A program made the position numbers and the translations under genes. Positions 10,217-20,836 of a stretch of DNA of 64,000 nucleotides are shown in pieces. The stretch is from Phymatolithon calcareum (taxonomy: Eukaryota; Rhodophyta; Florideophyceae; Hapalidiales), in assembly GCA_977006965.1 (NCBI GenBank), contig OZ345361.1, positions 2,914,001 through 2,978,000 on the forward strand, read 5' to 3'. Below the pieces are notes generated by a model. That model did not search any database. It saw nothing but the letters and a program-made list of their open reading frames with translations, and had not been told where the DNA came from. Position 1 is the first letter of the stretch; each line of letters begins with the position of its first letter.

Positions 10217-12885
10217 GACAACGAGCGCTCCGGAGACGCATGCATACTTCTTTCGCTGGTCGTGGACACCACTTTATGTGGTGTTTTATTGCTTACACAT
10301 ATGATTCGTCCTCGAAATATTTCTTTTCAACAATTGAGATTTTGTATTTTCCGCAGATTGGCGGTTTAGAGCTGGGGTTTTGAAAGGAAAAAATTACAAG
10401 TTTCCCGTACTTCCCAGAGATACAAAATCCCACCACGACTGATTCTTGAGGACACTCGTGCTCTCGTCGTCCGATCTCGCCTGAGGAGATTTGCAAAGCA
10501 CGCCACACAAGGTGGTAAGCTGTGTGCTTGGCGATAGAGCTGTGCCTCGAAATCTTTTCCCTCTGCCGGAATGGCTGATCTTTTTCTTGGACTTGTCGGC
10601 ATAGTCGATCCTTTGGCAACTAGATTGTGCGAGTTGAAGAGGCGCTGCGAAGACTTTGGGTCACTACCGGACAACTGGAATTCTTCAATCCAGTCCTTCG
10701 AAGAATACAAAACAAGTGTTAATAATTTCAGAGCAACGCTTGTCGATGAGAATGAGTCTATTGGGGAACGTGCAACAAGCACATTTCGCGGCATTCTCAA
10801 GCCAGTTAAGGAATCCCTGACAAGGGCAGGGACCATCTAGAATAGGCTGGAGGATGAGTTTACAAGAGAGAGCTCTCACTCAGTCGGTAGCTCTTCGAAA
10901 CAAGGGCGTCGTTTATTGCCTAGCTGGAATCGAATTTTTGGCGGTCGTCGAGTGAATGCAGGCAAGCTATTCGCTAGGGTAAACAAGGTGAAAACAGCGC
11001 TTGAAGAACTTGACGCGATATGGAAGGAGGCTCGATCGACGATTGAACGTGTATCAATAGCTCTCGTTACCCCTTCCATGATAAGGAATGGAGGATTGGA
11101 TGTGACGAATACGTTGCGCATTTTGATGAGCCCCCGCTTCCAAAGAATGTGGTTCTAAACTTCAGTGGTGATACGATGGAGGCAATATTGAAGCGTGCAG
11201 TGTTGTTGAGGTCTTCTGGTGAAAGGGTGAGAGCTGTTTTTGGTGTAAGTCTGGTTGGGGCAGTGGGAATGGGTGGAGTGGGGAAAACTGTTGCTCTTCA
11301 AGGCCTTTGCTGTGAATCGGAAATACGGGACAAGTACTTGGACGGTGTGTTCTTCGTCACTCTTGGACAGGACGCTGGTGAAGAGGATGTGATTGAAAGT
11401 GTTGCACACTTTGTTGAAAGCTCGGGCGGGAAGTCTCTTGCGAGGGAGATCACAAAGAAGAGAAGTGCAGAATCAGCTGCTAAACAAGCGTCTCTGTGGT
11501 TCAAAGGTAGGTGTACCCTGTTCGTATGCGATGATATCTGGTCTTTCGACGGACACCCAATTGGTTATCTAAGTTCACTTAAGCTGTTGCTTTGCAACTC
11601 ACGATCAAGTGCGATGGTGATATCGACACGGGAGAAGTTCATCTCGCAACAGTTCCGACCGGTGAAGTCCAGTCCGCGCGAAGTTCGTGGGCAGCTGGCT
11701 TTGAGCATTCTCACCAAGTATGCTGGGATCAAAAGTGAATCTCTTGACGCATCAAGCGACGCTTGGGCAGCATTTCCAGACATCTTGGATGTGTGCGGTG
11801 GACTGCCGGTGGCATTAAGTGCTGCTGGGACCAATCTACGCAACGTAATCGAAGAAAACAATGACAGTATTGGTGAGTCGGTAGTAATCTATGCGCATGA
11901 ACTGAAAGAAAATATGTACCTGGGACTGAGAGCTGTGGTTGAGACGAGTTTGCGGCATTGCGAGAAGTGGGAACGTGGCACAGAAGATCGGAAGAAAGTT
12001 GGATGCGTGAGAGAGAAGTTTGAAGCGTTGAGTGTTCTACGCAAGCAGGGTTGGATTCCTCGGACATGCCTGGAACGTCTGTGGAGGACGAACGAGCGAG
12101 CGACTAAGCAACTAATGTCTAAACTTGCAGATATGCACCTGGTTTTGCGGCGGTGGAAGGCAACACCAGGGGGAAAGGTTGAGGCACTGGCACTGCATGA
12201 TCTGGTGCTTGAAGAAGCCAAGACACTATCTATGGAAAACAATCGTACTTCTCTTTGGCATGCTCGGTTCCTTGAGAGATACATGCGGACAGCGGCTGGT
12301 AACGTGGTGAAGTCAAACAGGTATAATTGCCGCGAGTGGTGGGATTGTGAAAAAGTACCGGAGGATGGGTACATTGAAAAGAACCTCGCTCGGCACTTGG
12401 CCATGAGCAAAGGATGTCAGCTGGAATGGTTGTTGTCGGATGTGCGATGGTCGATGAGGCGAATGAAGTTTGGAGGAATAGTGGCTCTGCGGAACGATTT
12501 TCAGGAATTATGGGATGGTAGCGGGAGAGTTATTGGGGCTGAGGCAGTGCTGAGTGCCGTCGAAGAAAGCTGGGTGAACATGAACAAGAGTATACACGCA
12601 ATTCCGTTTGAATTGTATGGTCGGTTGCAATCGGAGCGTGCATCGTCCGAGTTTGTGCATCGCTTCCTGTCAAGTGTGTCGATGCATGTTCCGAAGCCTC
12701 ACTATGTGCCGAAGCACGAGGTGCGATGGAGGGAGGATGCCGGACAACTCTTTCGTATCGACTTTGAGGAGCAGGTTAATGCCCTGTGGTTGAGCGAAGA
12801 AGGAAATATAATTGCAGTGGCGCAAGAAGAGGAAATCCATGTTTTCGATTTGCAAGCTATGTGTACTGTGCAGACACTGAAGGGT

Positions 12886-13745
12886 CATGACGGAAGAATC
12901 AGCAGTGTTGCAATGAGCGGGGACGGAAGTCGAATTGTTTCTGGATCTTGGGACGGAACCGTTCGTGTATGGGATGGGGAGAGCGGAGAATGCGTGGTGG
13001 CACCACTCCGTGGACACGAGGATGGTGTGTTGTGCGTTGCAATGAACGGGGACGGAAGTCGAATTGTTTCTGTATCTTGGGACCGAACCGTTCGTGTATG
13101 GGATGGGGAAAGCGGAGAATGCGTGGTGGCACCACTCCGTGGACACGAGCGTGGCGTGTGGTGCGTTGCAATGAACGGGGACGGAAGTCGAATTGTTTCT
13201 GGATCTTGGGACGAAACCGTTCGTGTATGGGATGCGGAGAGCGGAGAATGCGTGGTGGGACCACTCCATGAACACGCGGATGGTGTGCGGTGCATTGCAA
13301 TGAACGGGGACGGAAGCCGAAATGTTTCTGGATCTTGGGACCGAACCGTTCGTGTATGGGATGAGGAGAGCGGAGAATGCGTGGTGGGACTACTCCGTGC
13401 ACACGAGGATGGTGTGCGGTGCGTTGCAATGAACGGGGACCGAAGTCGAATTGTTTCTGGATCTTTGTACGAAACCGTTCGTGTATGGGATGGGGAGAGC
13501 GGAGAATGCGTGGTGGCACCACTCCGTGGACACGAGCGTGATGTGTGGTGCGTTGCAATGAACGGGGACGGAAGTCGAATTGTTTCTGGATCTGGGGACC
13601 GAACCGTTCGTGTATGGGATGGGGAGATCGGAGAATGCGTGGTGGCACCACTCTGTGGACACGAGCATTTTGTGTTTCTCGTTGCAATGAACGGGGACGG
13701 AAGTCGAATTGTTTCTGGATCTTTGGACGAAACCGTTCGTGTATG
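12886..13745 (+). repeat. Tandem WD40 repeats, 129-bp units (block 1)
   Basis: Seven units of 129 bp (43 codons), almost identical in DNA. Constant parts are VAMNGDGSRIVSGS, TVRVWDGESGECVV and a GH or EH start. Changes gather at the residues after GH, at the W/L/G after SGS, and at the R/E/G before TV. A degenerate blade (VNALWLSEEGNIIAVAQEEE) precedes the block. The block stops where the hAT element entered. Confidence 0.9.
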
Positions 13746-16030
13746 CAGTCCTTGGGAGTAACATGTTGCCCTTTATTGGAGCGAGAAGAAGAAGAACAGT
13801 AAATATTGCAATAGATTCTCTTTCGTCAATCGATACTGCAATACCTATCAACAGGATCTGGTAAAAAGACTTCACATGTCCAGCAGAGCTTGTTGCTTGG
13901 CATCTTCATCGATTCGTTCAGCGATACGAGCGCTGCGTGCATTACTCATTGCGGTAACGACTGTCTGCAAGTTCCAATAGCGACGATTCACCTTCAGAAA
14001 CAAAAGGGATTCGAACAGCAAAGGGGTAATGCTGTGCCTGTTATCAGCCAGAATACCTCCTGCCAGAGAAAATAGCCTCTCGATTTCAGCTGAGGATCCA
14101 AGAATAAATCGCAAGTTCATGTAAGATGGGACATGATCTTGACGGCGTCGCTTTCGTTTCATGAAAATTTCAGACAACGATAATGCTCCACTTTCCTCTT
14201 CATCTCAGTCACTTACGGTAGTGTCAGACTCCAATAACAGATGTTCGCATGCTACTTTTTCCCCATTTGACATCGTTTCAATCTCATTCCTCTGCATTTT
14301 GATAACTCCTGACTCGAAAACAGAGTCGGGAGAATGTGCAGAGTGAAGCTTAGTATGGTCATCACCAAGTGTGCAACCATACAAACGGGAGTCTGGATTG
14401 TTCTTCTGAGCAGTTACCGTTTCGTTGAGAGTATCCAACAGAAAACGAGAATCATCCAGCGTTATACCTCTCTCCTGTAACTTCTTGGTAACCACATTGA
14501 CCTCCTTCAGTTGCAGTGCTAACTTCGAACACTGTGTACGAAAACGATTAGTGCGAGATATAGTTAGATCAAGTCCGTCAGTGTCCGCAACTTCTTGCAG
14601 TTCATCACGTATCGAAATGAATCGGTTGAGCATGGCGGATAGACCAGACCAACGTGTAGCAGACGGAAGAATAGGAGATAGACTTGTCAAACGATGGAGC
14701 ATAGCACTGGTTTTGATACTGCTCTTGCATTCTCTCATCGTCGTTCTCACATCATCTAACGTTCGCTTGAGTGCCGGTGCAGATACCATCGCATTGACGT
14801 CGAGGGCTAGCTTATGGTTACAGCAGCCGACGTGCGGGATATCCATTTTTCTCGCAATATTCTTGTTGAGAGCGCAGCTGTCCGCAATTTGGCAAACTGA
14901 CCACTCGTGCACATTCACGTGGCAGTAGTGGAATATGTGCTCAAGTTGTCGAACATGCGTAGTTGCGTCGAAAGATATCGCGTGCGCTGATTCGATTTCA
15001 CCGTCTTCGTCACGTTTGGCGATAGGCGAAATAGACAGTAGAGGCATAGAGAGCTCCTCAGACTGAGTACTGCGGCCGTCAATAGTACGAGACACCTTCT
15101 TCATGAATACCGCATAGATTGCCAGGTAGGGCGAACCACTTTTGGTCCACCCGTCGTGCATGATGGCACCACGGGTACCTTTCAATTCGTTCCTGATAGC
15201 CACCTCAATGATCTCCACGAGTTTAAAAATAGTTTCGCGAACTGCCTTGAGCGAGATATAAACATCACAACCACCAAAGCCGCGAAATTTGGGATGCTCA
15301 AAATATGAAATCGGCAATGAAAGAGAGACGATAACGTCCAAGTAGTTATACATCGCTTTTTCGCGAGCAGTCGACGACAGATTGGCATCAAAGTACGACG
15401 CAATACTCCTAGAACCATCCTGTGCAGTATTTTTGGCGATGGCTGCATGATACATAGCCGTCAACTGGCCTTCGTCGCCACCAGCAACGCAAGATAATAA
15501 ATGCGAGTAAGGAGTACTCCATCCGCAGCCTTTGGGAAATGATATTAGTGGGCTCGGATTCTTGCAGTTCCTCAACCGGGGACACTCAAAAACATAGCAA
15601 GTGACATTAGCGCGGTCAGGTTGATTTGGTTTTCGCGACGCAATTCTTTTCACAATATCGTCCTTCTTGACCATCAGCGACTTGACCACATACTGCTGCG
15701 TGGGTTTTCGTGCCATGTTGTGGATAGAGAACGCACGAAAGTCAACCTCTGGTGAATCGGAGTAGAACAGATCAAAAGTCTGCAGGCGGTAGCTTCGAAT
15801 CTCTCGCCGGCCGAAGGTACTTTACAGAGAATTGTAGACGAATCGCTAAGCACGCTCTACGTAGATTAAAAGAGCAAATTTTACCATGGAAAGATGCGGA
15901 TCTTTGATCAGGGAGCTAGGTAGCTTGTCACTGCAATACGTACTGCAATAGATACCTAGCTTCTCAATAGTAGTGCAAAACCAGTACGTTGCAACTTGTT
16001 GCATTACCAACATGTTACTCCCAAGGCCTG
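13746..16030 (-). mobile_element. hAT-superfamily transposon inserted in WD repeat
   Basis: The 2,285-bp element starts CAGTCCTTGGGAGTAACATG and its other end reads CAGGCCTTGGGAGTAACATG on the opposite strand: 23-bp inverted ends with one mismatch. The 8-bp target duplication CGTGTATG is exact (13738-13745 and 16031-16038) and comes from the word encoding RVW in a WD repeat. It carries one transposase gene on the minus strand. The good ends and nearly open frame indicate a fairly recent insertion. Confidence 0.93.
13872..15716 (-). pseudogene. hAT transposase with one in-frame TGA
   Basis: From MARKPTQQYVV. The N-terminal part has a Cys-containing finger-like region (CYVFECPRLRNC, later HLLSC), comparable to BED-type fingers of hAT proteins. 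The core shows HDGWTKSGSPY and CQIADSCALNK (acidic catalytic positions of hAT enzymes), CCNHKLALDV and ATRWSG. The C-terminal hATC dimerisation region has SSAEIERLFSLAGGIL. The frame is continuous for 615 codons except a TGA at 14205-14207, before SLSEIFMKRKRRR. The TGA lies just after ACCGTAAGTGAC, which looks like a splice donor, so a small intron is an alternative to a nonsense mutation. I found no clear matching acceptor. Confidence 0.85.
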
Positions 16031-16038
16031 CGTGTATG

Positions 16039-16840
16039 GGATGTGGAGAGCTGAGAATGCGTGGTGGGACCACTCCGTGGACACGAGCGTGGTGTGTGGT
16101 GCGTTGCAATGAACGGGGACGGAAGTCGAATTGTTTCTGGATCTGGGGACGGAACCGTTCGTGTATGGGATGGGGAGATCGGAGAATGCGTGGTGGCACC
16201 ACTCCGTGGACACGAGGATGGTGTGCTGTGCGTTGCAATGAACGGGGACGGAAGTCGAATTGTTTCTGGATCCGGGGACGAAACCGTTCGTGTATGGGAT
16301 GGGGAGAGCGGAGAATGCGTGGTGGGACCACTCCGTGGACACGAGCATTTTGTGTTGTGCGTTGCAATGAACGGGGACGAAAGTCGAATTGTTTCTGGAT
16401 CTTTGGACGAAACCGTTCGTGTATGGGATGGGGAGAGCGGAGAATGCGTGGTGGGACCACGCCGTGGACACGAGCATTTTGTGTTGTGCGTTGCAATGAA
16501 CGGGGACGGAAGTCGAATTGTTTCTGGATCTTTGGACGAAACCGTTCGTGTATGGGATGGGGAGAGCGGAGAATGCGTGGTGGGACCACGCCGTGGACAC
16601 GAGCATTTTGTGTTGTGCGTTGCAATGAACGGGGACGGAAGTCGAATTGTTTCTGGATCTTTGGACGAAACCGTTCGTGTATGGGATGGGGAGAGCGGAG
16701 AATGCGTGGTGGGACCACTCCGTGAACACGAGGATGGTGTGCGGTGCATTGCAATGAACGGGGACGGAAGTCGAATTGTTTCTGGATCTGGGGACGAAAC
16801 CGTTTGTGTATGGGATGGGGAGGGCGGGGAATGCGTGCTA
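16039..16840 (+). repeat. Tandem WD40 repeats, 129-bp units (block 2)
   Basis: Six more units continuing block 1 in the same frame. The first is broken by TGA where others have GGA (SGECVV becomes S-stop-ECVV). Three consecutive units are almost identical (GHEHFVLCV, SGSLDETV), pointing to recent unit duplication or conversion. The following tail has a degenerate blade (RIRSLEFDTGSDLCVVH). Confidence 0.9.
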
Positions 16841-16962
16841 GGCAATCACGGTGGTGTGCGCTTTGCAGGACGGATCAGAAGCCTTGAATTCGATACTGGC
16901 AGTGATTTGTGTGTTGTACATACGTCAGATGAGGTTTTTCTTTTGGACGCCGGCACTGGAAC

Positions 16963-18176
16963 CAGGGGTTGCGCCAATTCCATTGCTATCAATTAAATTG
17001 CAATTTTTCCCAATTCCACCCAAATTGGTTCTTCGAACTGAATTGCAATTCGAATTGGTCGCACCTAATACTGAGGATCGAAGTAGATGAACATTGGACC
17101 AGGGGAATGTTATGGGGGGGAGTAAAGCAGAATGTTGAGGGAATCAACGTACTCACCTCACGTTCAGTACGTGGTCTTTGTTCTAATAATACCCAGAGTA
17201 CGTAGATGGACATTAGACACAGCACATTAATCGGATGCAAGAATCAACGTACTTACCTTATGTCCAGTACGTGGTATTTGTTCTAGTAATACCCAGAGTA
17301 CGTTCTGTATGCCATCAAAACATCTATGAAACTTGGGCCATGGCTACTTCTTGCTATGTTAAATAAAGACGAGATTGAGCCGTTGAATTCCAAACGGTTT
17401 CAACAATGGGCCTATTCATTGCTATCATCTACTTAGCTGTATCGATCAATTTACCAGCCAGATACATAACAACGGCTTGAATGTCTTTAGCTACGATTAG
17501 ATTCCAGCAGTCACGATGGTTCAATCTCAAGTATAAAAGGGATAGCATTAGATCTCTTGATTTGAAACCTATCAGCCTTCTCCGAAATTCTCACGCATTC
17601 CCCTTCACAGTCGAGTCCAACCCATCTACCAGACCTCGTTCAACGTTCCAGCACATTCCGCTCTACTAGCGACGACACTACCTTCACCGACACCAAAGCC
17701 GAAACAAGTTGTGCAGCTGCTTATGAAGCTCATTTGAGAACAAACCCGTGATATACACTCGCGTCATGTAGGCCTAACTCGACGGAATGTGCCATTTTGC
17801 GTCTATCTCTGCTCAAGGGGTGATCAGTGTACCGGAGAAAGTGAGTTTTTCTTCGAAATGGGTACTGGGTTCTCCAACCCGTACAATTATCTCAAGCATT
17901 GCATTGGAGGTGGAAGCGAAGAACATTTGCTAGAGATATACCGAGCCGTTCTTGCCGAGAAGTTGAGATCCGGGTCGTCGTTCACAGTTCAATCGTCAAT
18001 GGTGATGAAGCTCATGGAACGTGAAAAGGCGATGAACAGCTATCTTAGTATTGATATCTATATTGTAGTAAGCCTTCCGATTGCAATGCGAATTGCTGCA
18101 AACAAAACTGAGCAATTAAATTGATAAATTTCACCCGGGACTGCAATCTCAAACAATGGAATTGGCGCAACCCCTG
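16963..18176 (+). mobile_element. Internally deleted hAT-type element
   Basis: The 1,214-bp element has perfect 23-bp inverted ends beginning CAGGGGTTGCGCCAATTCCA. The 8-bp target duplication ACTGGAAC is exact (16955-16962 and 18177-18184). It splits the same NB-ARC/WD40 gene 3' of the WD block. Its only coding remnant is a zinc-finger-like N-terminal piece. Its ends differ in sequence from the hAT at 13746-16030, so it belongs to another hAT family. Confidence 0.92.
17789..18124 (+). pseudogene. N-terminal hAT transposase fragment
   Basis: The frame reads CVYLCSRGDQCTGESEFFFE, YLKHCIGGGSEEHLLEIYRA and REKAMNSYLSIDIYIVVSLP. These blocks match, in the same order, the N-terminal finger region of the hAT transposase at 13872-15716 (CYVFEC, HLLSCVAGGDEGQL, REKAMYNYLDVIVSLSLP). 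The catalytic core is missing. It could at most act as a DNA-binding remnant. Confidence 0.7.
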
Positions 18177-18599
18177 ACTGGAACCAAGATGGAACATCCT
18201 GGATACATGATACACGAAAGTTACGGCAAGATATACGCAACAGGACAGAACGCAAAGACAGTTCAAGTCGCCAACATGCCATTTTATTGTGTCACGCTTT
18301 GCTACAATAAGCTGCATTCAATAGCTGCAGCTGGACTCAGAGATGGTCAAGTTGTCATAGGAGAGGTCTTATTTTAAGGAGATAGTTAAATTTACCATGC
18401 TCATAGTGGGATAGCTTGCTTTCGGCTTTTCTCCAGCCTCTGCCAATGATCGCGACACACCAAGTAGCGCACGCTCGCGTATCACCGAAGTTGCTGGCAA
18501 ATGCGCCCATACCCCGCTGCGATCCGCAGTACGACAGCATGCGTCACAAATGCACGTTCGCCGGTGTCGATGAATTCGCCCCCTGTATGAGTAGTTTTC

Positions 18600-18853
18600 G
18601 TCTTTTTTCTTTATTGTACTTTTCACGCTCCATCATGATCGTGCCCTCTCTTGTGTCCCGCAATCAACATATGCGGCACTTCAACAGGTAGAAACTGTTT
18701 TGCTAAGCATGCTGAGCACATCCATGAGCTTGATGCCGTTGATGAGCCTAATAATGAGTAGCTTTCGTTGGCAAAAAATAATTGATTCTCATTCCCTCAA
18801 TTGAGGGAAAAGTGCCCCTCAATTAAGGAAAAATTCCCGTCACATAGACACTA
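18600..18853 (+). mobile_element. 3' remnant of unclassified transposon (family X)
   Basis: Holds a C-terminal frame ICGTSTGRNCFAKHAEHIHE ending TAG at 18761, followed by CCTCAATTGAGG-type words and a right end CACATAGACACTA. All three features recur in the same order in the neighbouring element 18858-20836. The 5' part is lost or unrecognisable. Confidence 0.6.
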
Positions 18854-18857
18854 TCTG

Positions 18858-20836
18858 CTACTAGTGTCTATGTGCCGAACGTCCTCAATTGAGGACCGAT
18901 TTAAAAGTTCGAAAAAGTTAGTAAATCGAACGCAGAGCGGATCATTCGCGCCATTATTGGAAAGATGGACTTGTATAGTGAGTGAGGAGTACCGCAACTA
19001 TTGCCTTGACCTCTCTTCGTTCGGCGCTAGCAACGAAAATATAGTGGTCACTCAGAAGTAACAGACCTGCCATGCCACGAGAAAAAGTCCGGCCCCGCGT
19101 GGTCGGTGCATCCGTACACACAAAGGCAGCATCGGTGACCGGTCTCGCAGAGTGCTCCAGACAATATGGAGCCTTTTCCAATTGAAAAAATGTAAGTGGT
19201 ACGGTTCAGGAGGTACTCGAGGAAAACGCAGTGGTCGCGCGAGCATATCACTTCGCATAAAATGTGTCATAGTTTGGCATTCGCCAAAGAAGAGTAACTT
19301 TAAGACAGTCAACCTGTTCAACGTAGACATAGGGGACACTGGCGATGGCATTGCAGAAGCTCACCATCTTGAACCGAGCCAACACAGGCAAAGCGCAGTA
19401 CCACCCAGGAATGCTTACAGTAGACATCCTCGCCCATCTTCATCGCGAAACGCCTGTTTATCGTCCACAGTCGCAATCAGAAGCTCTTCAGAAGAACAAA
19501 AAAGCTTCGATAAAACCTTCAGGAGCTCTAAAATCTCTCTTCCAGGCTCTCTCTCCTACGTCTTGAAGGAACATCGCAAAACGAACTTGATGTCGTCTCG
19601 CCTGACCGCGAGCCGAATACTGTCTCTTATGGGAAGCCATAGTACGAGCGCAAAGCTCTAGGACCGAATCTGTTTTGAGATTCCTCTCAGTTCTGGAAAC
19701 TTCGCACTCTAACCGGAGTTTTCTTATCCATAAATGACAGTAGTGGTCTTCATACGAAGTACGATTGCGTGATGAAGCTGTTTCGCCACGTTCAGCTGCG
19801 AAATTTTTGCTGCTTGAGCGTCCGCTAAGCTGAGAATAATTGGGCAACAAGAGACTACAGTGCCAGAGCTGATTGAGTTTTTCTGAATACTCGTCCTCAT
19901 GGCAAGAGTTGGGCTCAGCGCCGAGAGCTATTTTTGGAGGACAACAAGGCCAAGAAACTATCTCACCGCTCCTTCTTCTTCAAATAATGGTATGCCGCTC
20001 GCCGAATAACTCCAGTCAATTTCATTCAGTGCACAACGAAACGAAACATGTAGTCTGCGCAGCACCGCTAGCCGCTCGTTCAAGATTCTCTCGATGCCAT
20101 AACTGACCACAGAAAGAACACTGTGCCTCCGTCGGACCTGATTTGCGTCCATGAGTCCATATCCCGTTGGCATGGGAACGGAGGTCACGAGCCGGAGAAC
20201 GGTTGAGAGATACAGCACTCAGCGAGTGAAGGAAGTGCGACAATACTGGATATTTAAAAAGTGAGACTATAGTTCATAGGGGTCATCAAACTCCTCTGGC
20301 AAGTTGCGCGATTGTTAGATGACTTTTATTCTCTGGTGCCCATCCAGAAAGTCAGCAGCACATGACACAGCGAAGGTATTGTGAAGTGCTGCCCGAGCAA
20401 CTCATCGAAAACACATTTGCCACGCGCATTACTCGTCAACGTTTAGTCGCTAAAGAATGTACGTTTGGATTCGGGAGCGGTGTTAGAACCCACTTAACTC
20501 CCAAGAAAAAGAAAAGGAGGACTGAGGATGTCATGGAGACTACTAGTGCTATTCAAAACAACTGCAGAGTTGGGAAATTCAAGACGACGAACCTCTTGCG
20601 CTCATACTGTAATAGGCGTGAAAGTGCCACGCTATATATTTGTGGCCCTTCTACTGGTAGAAACTGTTTCGCTAAGCACGTTGAAGACATCCATGAGCTT
20701 GACGCTTTTGACGAGCCTGATTCTGAGTAGCATTCGTTTCCAAAAATGAAATGATTTTCATTCCTCAATACGTCCTCAATTGAGGAAAAATGTGTTCTCA
20801 ATTGAGGAAAAAATCCCGGCACATAGACACTAGTAG
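18858..20836 (+). mobile_element. Unclassified DNA transposon, family X
   Basis: The 1,979-bp unit is bounded by exact 20-bp inverted ends CTACTAGTGTCTATGTGCCG (18858-18877 and 20817-20836). Subterminal copies of the palindrome CCTCAATTGAGG occur at both sides. It abuts the right end of a sister remnant in the same orientation with only a few bases between. No clear target duplication was found, so the superfamily remains open. Confidence 0.75.
19072..20730 (+). pseudogene. Decayed transposase of family X
   Basis: Starts MPREKVRPRVVGASVHTKAA, then shows SGTVQEVLEENAVVARAY and several frame breaks. The end is an open stretch with LRSYCNRRESATLYICGPST and GRNCFAKHVEDIHELD. The Cys/His pattern near the C-terminus recalls the cysteine-rich tail of piggyBac-type transposases, but TTAA flanks and typical ends are absent, so this is weak. 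Many stops in the middle (19200-20350) show that it is dead. Confidence 0.5.

Larger units (their letters stand above)
10571..18376 (+). pseudogene. NLR-like NB-ARC/WD40 gene split by two hAT insertions
   Basis: A STAND ATPase of innate-immune type. Residues about 1-190 form a helical N-terminal region (from MADLFLGLVGIVDPL), possibly a four-helix bundle of the RPW8/HeLo kind (inference). The NB-ARC follows: P-loop GAVGMGGVGKT (11260-11289), Walker B-like LFVCDDIW, an STREK sensor segment and GLPVAL. Then come at least 13 WD repeats of 43 residues and a C-terminal tail ending EVLF at 18376. Removing 13746-16030 and 16963-18176 with one copy of each 8-bp target duplication restores frame across both joints. 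Other lesions are TAG at 10838-10840, a one-base frameshift near 11110 (the frame resumes at HFDEPPLPKNV), and TGA at 16052-16054. Read from the sequence it is non-functional. Undetected introns could explain the first two breaks, but not the insertions. Confidence 0.85.

Noticed and set aside
12899-13687. Long minus-strand frame (262 codons) rich in RSPHPIHERF
   Set aside because: It is the antisense of the WD repeats; the repeat unit is a multiple of three, so any open antisense frame is repeated. The same holds for 15846-16754 and similar frames at 16004-16845.
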